From an uncultured Christensenella sp. (GTDB taxonomy: Bacteria > Bacillota_A > Clostridia > Christensenellales > Borkfalkiaceae): DNA of 53,786 nt. The position numbers and the translations under genes are program-made. Below the pieces are notes generated by a model. It was not told the origin of the DNA and did no database searches. It saw nothing but the letters and a program-made list of their open reading frames with translations. Below, in pieces: positions 51,378 to 53,786 of the stretch (position 1 is the first letter of the stretch; each line of letters opens with the position of its first letter). The DNA is taken from assembly GCA_910579295.1 (NCBI GenBank), contig CAJTTC010000011.1, forward strand, positions 1-53,786, given 5' to 3'.

Positions 51378-51560
51378 TCCCTCACCACCGCTTACGCGGA
51401 GCCTCCCCCTTTGGAAGGGGGAAGCCAAGGGTAAGGCGAGGTTCTCGCTTTTGGAAGGGGGAAGTCAAGGGCAAGGCGAAGTTCTCGCTTTTGGAAGGGG
51501 GAAGCCAAGGGCAAGGCGAAGGTCTCGCTTTTGGAAGGGGGGGGGGGAAGCCAAGAGAGG
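51378..51560 (+). repeat. Type B repeat with 40-bp tandem units and a G11 tract (right border of the DUF559 gene)
   Basis: ATCCCTCACC, CCGC-TTAC-GCGG and CTCCCCCTTTGGAAGGGGG are followed by 40-bp tandem units, each GTTCTCGCTTTTGGAAGGGG plus GAAGCCAAGGGCAAGGCGAA (51441-51480, 51481-51520). A third unit contains a run of eleven G (51537-51547). Only the CTTTTGGAAGGGGG part is repeated in the extra units. Confidence 0.85.
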
Positions 51561-51571
51561 GGGCGCGAGCT

Positions 51572-51712
51572 TCTTGCTTTCCCCTTGCGTAAAGGGGAAA
51601 GTGGCACAAAGTGCCGATAGAGGTTACGCCAAGGGTAAAGTATAAAAGCCTACTTGCCTTCCCCCTTGATTTTAAGGGGGAAGGTGTCACGGAGTGACGG
51701 ATGAGGGATAAA
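51572..51712 (+). repeat. Type A repeats, variant copy and copy 3
   Basis: The variant at 51572-51620 reads CTTGCTTTCCCCTTGCGTAA, AGGGGAAAG, then GGCAC-AAA-GTGCC, then GATAGAGG: the hairpin-1 stem differs in sequence from GTCAC / GTGAC yet still pairs. Copy 3 at 51652-51712 is identical to the other type A units. Confidence 0.88.
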
Positions 51713-51782
51713 AGCCGTTAAGCAACCCCTGCTTTTGGGGGTGAAAAGGCAAAAAATTGAAAAAATAATATTAATTTTCCAA

Positions 51783-51911
51783 AAATGTCTACTTTTTTGT
51801 AAAAGTTGTAGTTGACAAGAATAAACTATTGTGATAACATAAACCGTGAAAAATAGGCGTGAAATAGTCAAAAAATGCTCATTTTACACAATTTCGTAAA
51901 AGTAGACATTT
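51783..51911. promoter_or_regulatory. Putative invertible promoter segment bounded by 14-bp inverted repeats
   Basis: AAATGTCTACTTTT at 51783-51796 and its exact reverse complement AAAAGTAGACATTT at 51898-51911 enclose 101 bp that contain the only promoter of the downstream surface-protein gene. Similarity continues weakly outside the core (CC two bases out on the left, GG on the right). Size, layout and a serine recombinase nearby match known invertible promoters of gut bacteria. As assembled, the promoter faces the gene (ON). Confidence 0.7.
51812..51840 (+). promoter_or_regulatory. Promoter inside the inverted repeats
   Basis: TTGACA at 51812-51817, 17 bp, TAACAT at 51835-51840, pointing to the gene at 51972. 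I see no comparable promoter on the minus strand of the segment. Confidence 0.72.
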
Positions 51912-51971
51912 ACGGACGCAAATCGCGCTTAAAAAAACGCAAATAAAAACTTTTTTATAAGAGGTTTAGAT

Positions 51972-53786
51972 ATGAATAACGAAAACAAAAAGGGAACAAA
52001 AACGGGCAAGCTCAAGGGGTTGTCAAGGCGCGCAAAATTTATAGTAACGAGCGCGGTTTTGGCTGTATGTCTTGCTGTGTCGGGAATTGTTTCAGCTGTT
52101 TTATTATCTAACAATAACAATAAGATAGGCGGAGAGTTTGCTGACAGTACAGCCGCGCCGTCTACCACGCCCGGGGTATCGGCTTCAAGCGGGCTTAGCA
52201 AATATACAAACGGTGCAAGATTTTATTATACGGGAGTAAACTCTTCCAACGACCCCGCGCCCGGGCAGTCGGTTACGGTAAACGCTTCGGCAACCTGGGG
52301 TTCGCAGAATAACCCATACGTTATCAAGACGATTAACGATTGGGTATTTTTTACGAACGCAGTAAATAACGGTACGGGTGCACCGAGCGGCGGTACGGCG
52401 TATGCGAGTGCTACATACGTAGTTGAAGCGGGCGGTATTCTTAATTTTGGTGGAAAAAGGATATTGCCCGTAGGTAATGCAAGTCGTGCATTTACGGGTA
52501 CAGTTTACGGTGGAAATACTGTTATTCAAAATGCTAAGTTGGGTTACTATTCTACTGGTGGAAGAGATTATAGTGGTCTTTTCGGCAATACAAACGGAGC
52601 AAAATTTTATGATTTAACTATTGCTTCGAATTGTTCGTCAGTGCTTACAGGTAGTTATGATTTCGGGACAACAAATTTTCCTTTTATTGGTGGTTTTACA
52701 ACAATAGCAACATCACCGACATTTGTTAACTGCACTAGTAGATTACCTGTAAATATTGTGAATACTCATTCGGCTGCTACAAGTTCTTCATTGATAGCAG
52801 GCACTGGTCTTGTCGGCGGTTTTGTTGGAAGAATAACAGGTACGGGTACTTCAAAATTTGTTGGCTGTGCCTATATAAATAATATAAATTTCCAAGGGCA
52901 TAGCGGAACGCTTACTTCTACAAACGACGATTCAAGTTTTGGTAATTTTATTGGTGAAATTGTTTCAGCGACTACGCATACGCTTATAGTTTCGGGAGCT
53001 TATATAAAATCCTCAATGGTTATTAGAAATAACGGCTCACATTCAGGTTCTATAATTGGCAGTGTTGGTAGTTCAGTCGGTTTGACATTAACTTTGAAAA
53101 ACGCAGTGGTTGAATTTAACATCGACTATTTAGATACCGCAGGACTTAAATACGGTCAATCAGGTTTTAGAGGAGGTTCTCCTGATGCGGGCGTATTGTT
53201 AGGATATTCAGGCGCTAATTATAAAGCAGGCTCATCAATAACAAACGTCTTCCTATCAGGCGACTATACTAAAGGTGCTTGGGGCAGTAGTGAAGGTTGG
53301 TTAACTAATACTAATATCACAAAAACTAATGTTTATTCAAACTATGTAAGTTCATTGGCACCAAATCTTACTACGCACACAACAGCAGAAGTTACAAATG
53401 CAAAAAAGACAAACACAGCAATTCAAAACGTGCTTAACGTCAACGCTTCCACGGGAGCGGTGAGCGGAACTAAGTACGAAGCGGGTGCGGCGGGTGCAAC
53501 TTACTATGTCAACTACGTAATCGGCGGCATTGCGGGAGCAAACCAACCCGTGGCGACGAGCTACAAACACGGAAGTAACGTTGCTCTGAAAAATCCGTCG
53601 AGTACGCCCACGGGCACGACCTTCAACAATTGGCGTTACGGCAGTGTAAGCGGCGCGGCTATTGCCAACACGAGCGGCAGGCAGGGCAACTTAACCGTTT
53701 ACGCGACGTATAAACTCAACAATTCTAGCGTTACTCACAAAAACGTGGACGAAACGTACGGGGTTACAAACCAGGTAATTTCTCAC
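51972..53786 (+). CDS. Large secreted/surface protein with GLUG-like and Flg_new-like repeats (3' end outside window)
   Basis: 605 codons are visible and the frame is still open at the window edge. AAGAGGTTTAGAT precedes the ATG. A basic N-terminus is followed by a signal or anchor segment (about residues 22-45: FIVTSAVLAVCLAVSGIVSA). The next 450 residues are Gly/Ser/Thr/Asn-rich with beta-solenoid spacing, including GLUG-like LFGNTNGAKFYDLTI and LVGGFVGRITGTGTSKFVGC. From about residue 510 a Listeria-Bacteroides (Flg_new)-like repeat appears: YYVNYVIGGIAGAN, YKHGSNVALKNPSSTPTGTT, FNNWRYG and VYATYKL. The role is probably adhesion or surface display. Its only promoter lies in the putative invertible segment. 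Confidence 0.8.
   Translation, partial: MNNENKKGTKTGKLKGLSRRAKFIVTSAVLAVCLAVSGIVSAVLLSNNNNKIGGEFADSTAAPSTTPGVSASSGLSKYTNGARFYYTGVNSSNDPAPGQSVTVNASATWGSQNNPYVIKTINDWVFFTNAVNNGTGAPSGGTAYASATYVVEAGGILNFGGKRILPVGNASRAFTGTVYGGNTVIQNAKLGYYSTGGRDYSGLFGNTNGAKFYDLTIASNCSSVLTGSYDFGTTNFPFIGGFTTIATSPTFVNCTSRLPVNIVNTHSAATSSSLIAGTGLVGGFVGRITGTGTSKFVGCAYINNINFQGHSGTLTSTNDDSSFGNFIGEIVSATTHTLIVSGAYIKSSMVIRNNGSHSGSIIGSVGSSVGLTLTLKNAVVEFNIDYLDTAGLKYGQSGFRGGSPDAGVLLGYSGANYKAGSSITNVFLSGDYTKGAWGSSEGWLTNTNITKTNVYSNYVSSLAPNLTTHTTAEVTNAKKTNTAIQNVLNVNASTGAVSGTKYEAGAAGATYYVNYVIGGIAGANQPVATSYKHGSNVALKNPSSTPTGTTFNNWRYGSVSGAAIANTSGRQGNLTVYATYKLNNSSVTHKNVDETYGVTNQVISH

Noticed and set aside
51441..51560. CRISPR-like array
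   Set aside because: The 40-bp units are contiguous tandem copies with no spacers between them, and no cas genes are present.

Overview
The window reads as chromosome of a Gram-positive, probably spore-forming member of the Clostridia (Bacillota), most likely an uncultured gut lineage. The evidence is gene content: a Spo0A-type regulator, rpoB-rpoC with low-GC Gram-positive architecture, an rqcP (yabO) S4 protein, an ispDF fusion, rubrerythrin, NlpC/P60, LytTR/DUF3021 and AGGAGG-type ribosome binding sites. Almost every promoter found has a 17-bp spacer. Standard code fits all genes. The species cannot be named from the sequence alone.

Layout. 1-850: right end of an integrative element (sigma-like factor fragment, small element proteins). 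900-3200: cupin/HxlR pair with a shared palindromic operator, an XRE-membrane protein and a small membrane protein. 3400-12900: housekeeping and envelope genes (GNAT-like protein, LPG-synthase-type flippase family, MGDG-type glycosyltransferase, CNNM transporter with a long leader, DUF1858, NlpC/P60 lipoprotein, rubrerythrin, MATE). 12900-19100, minus strand: a cytidylate-kinase-like gene with a structured leader, then a five-gene run DUF1538 - PII-like - PII-like - ispDF - radA, and rqcP. 19160-27390: rpoB-rpoC from one consensus promoter with a 400-nt leader. 28400-36200: DUF368, an HD-GYP / HPt / hybrid kinase phosphorelay cluster, pgi and an alpha/beta hydrolase. 36220-36609: a complete tmRNA gene. 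36860-42115: an accessory island (ADP-ribosyltransferase-like protein, Dam-type methylase, two AbrB-like proteins, DUF3849, YodL/DUF3846, DUF4406-like, VirB2-like DUF3852). It ends in the same 45-codon minus-strand gene as the first element. 42300-49700: LytTR-DUF3021, Spo0A, a small membrane gene behind a 0A box, malic enzyme, tilS, DUF378 and a TMEM164/YwaF-like protein.

The most unusual part is 49900-53786. A serine recombinase lies at 49919-50509. Next comes a dense field of two-hairpin repeats that bracket, in inverted orientation, a lone DUF559 (Vsr-like) endonuclease gene. Then a 129-bp segment bounded by perfect 14-bp inverted repeats carries a promoter pointing into a large secreted/surface protein that runs off the window. 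This has the architecture of an invertible promoter (phase variation), with a plausible invertase 1.3 kb upstream. Related degenerate hairpin repeats recur near 6.1, 9.5 and 44.8 kb, and the first hairpin stem appears to covary between copies.

Limits: all assignments come from reading motifs and translations. No database search, fold prediction or alignment program was run. Domain names rest on recognised motifs, and residue positions are approximate.
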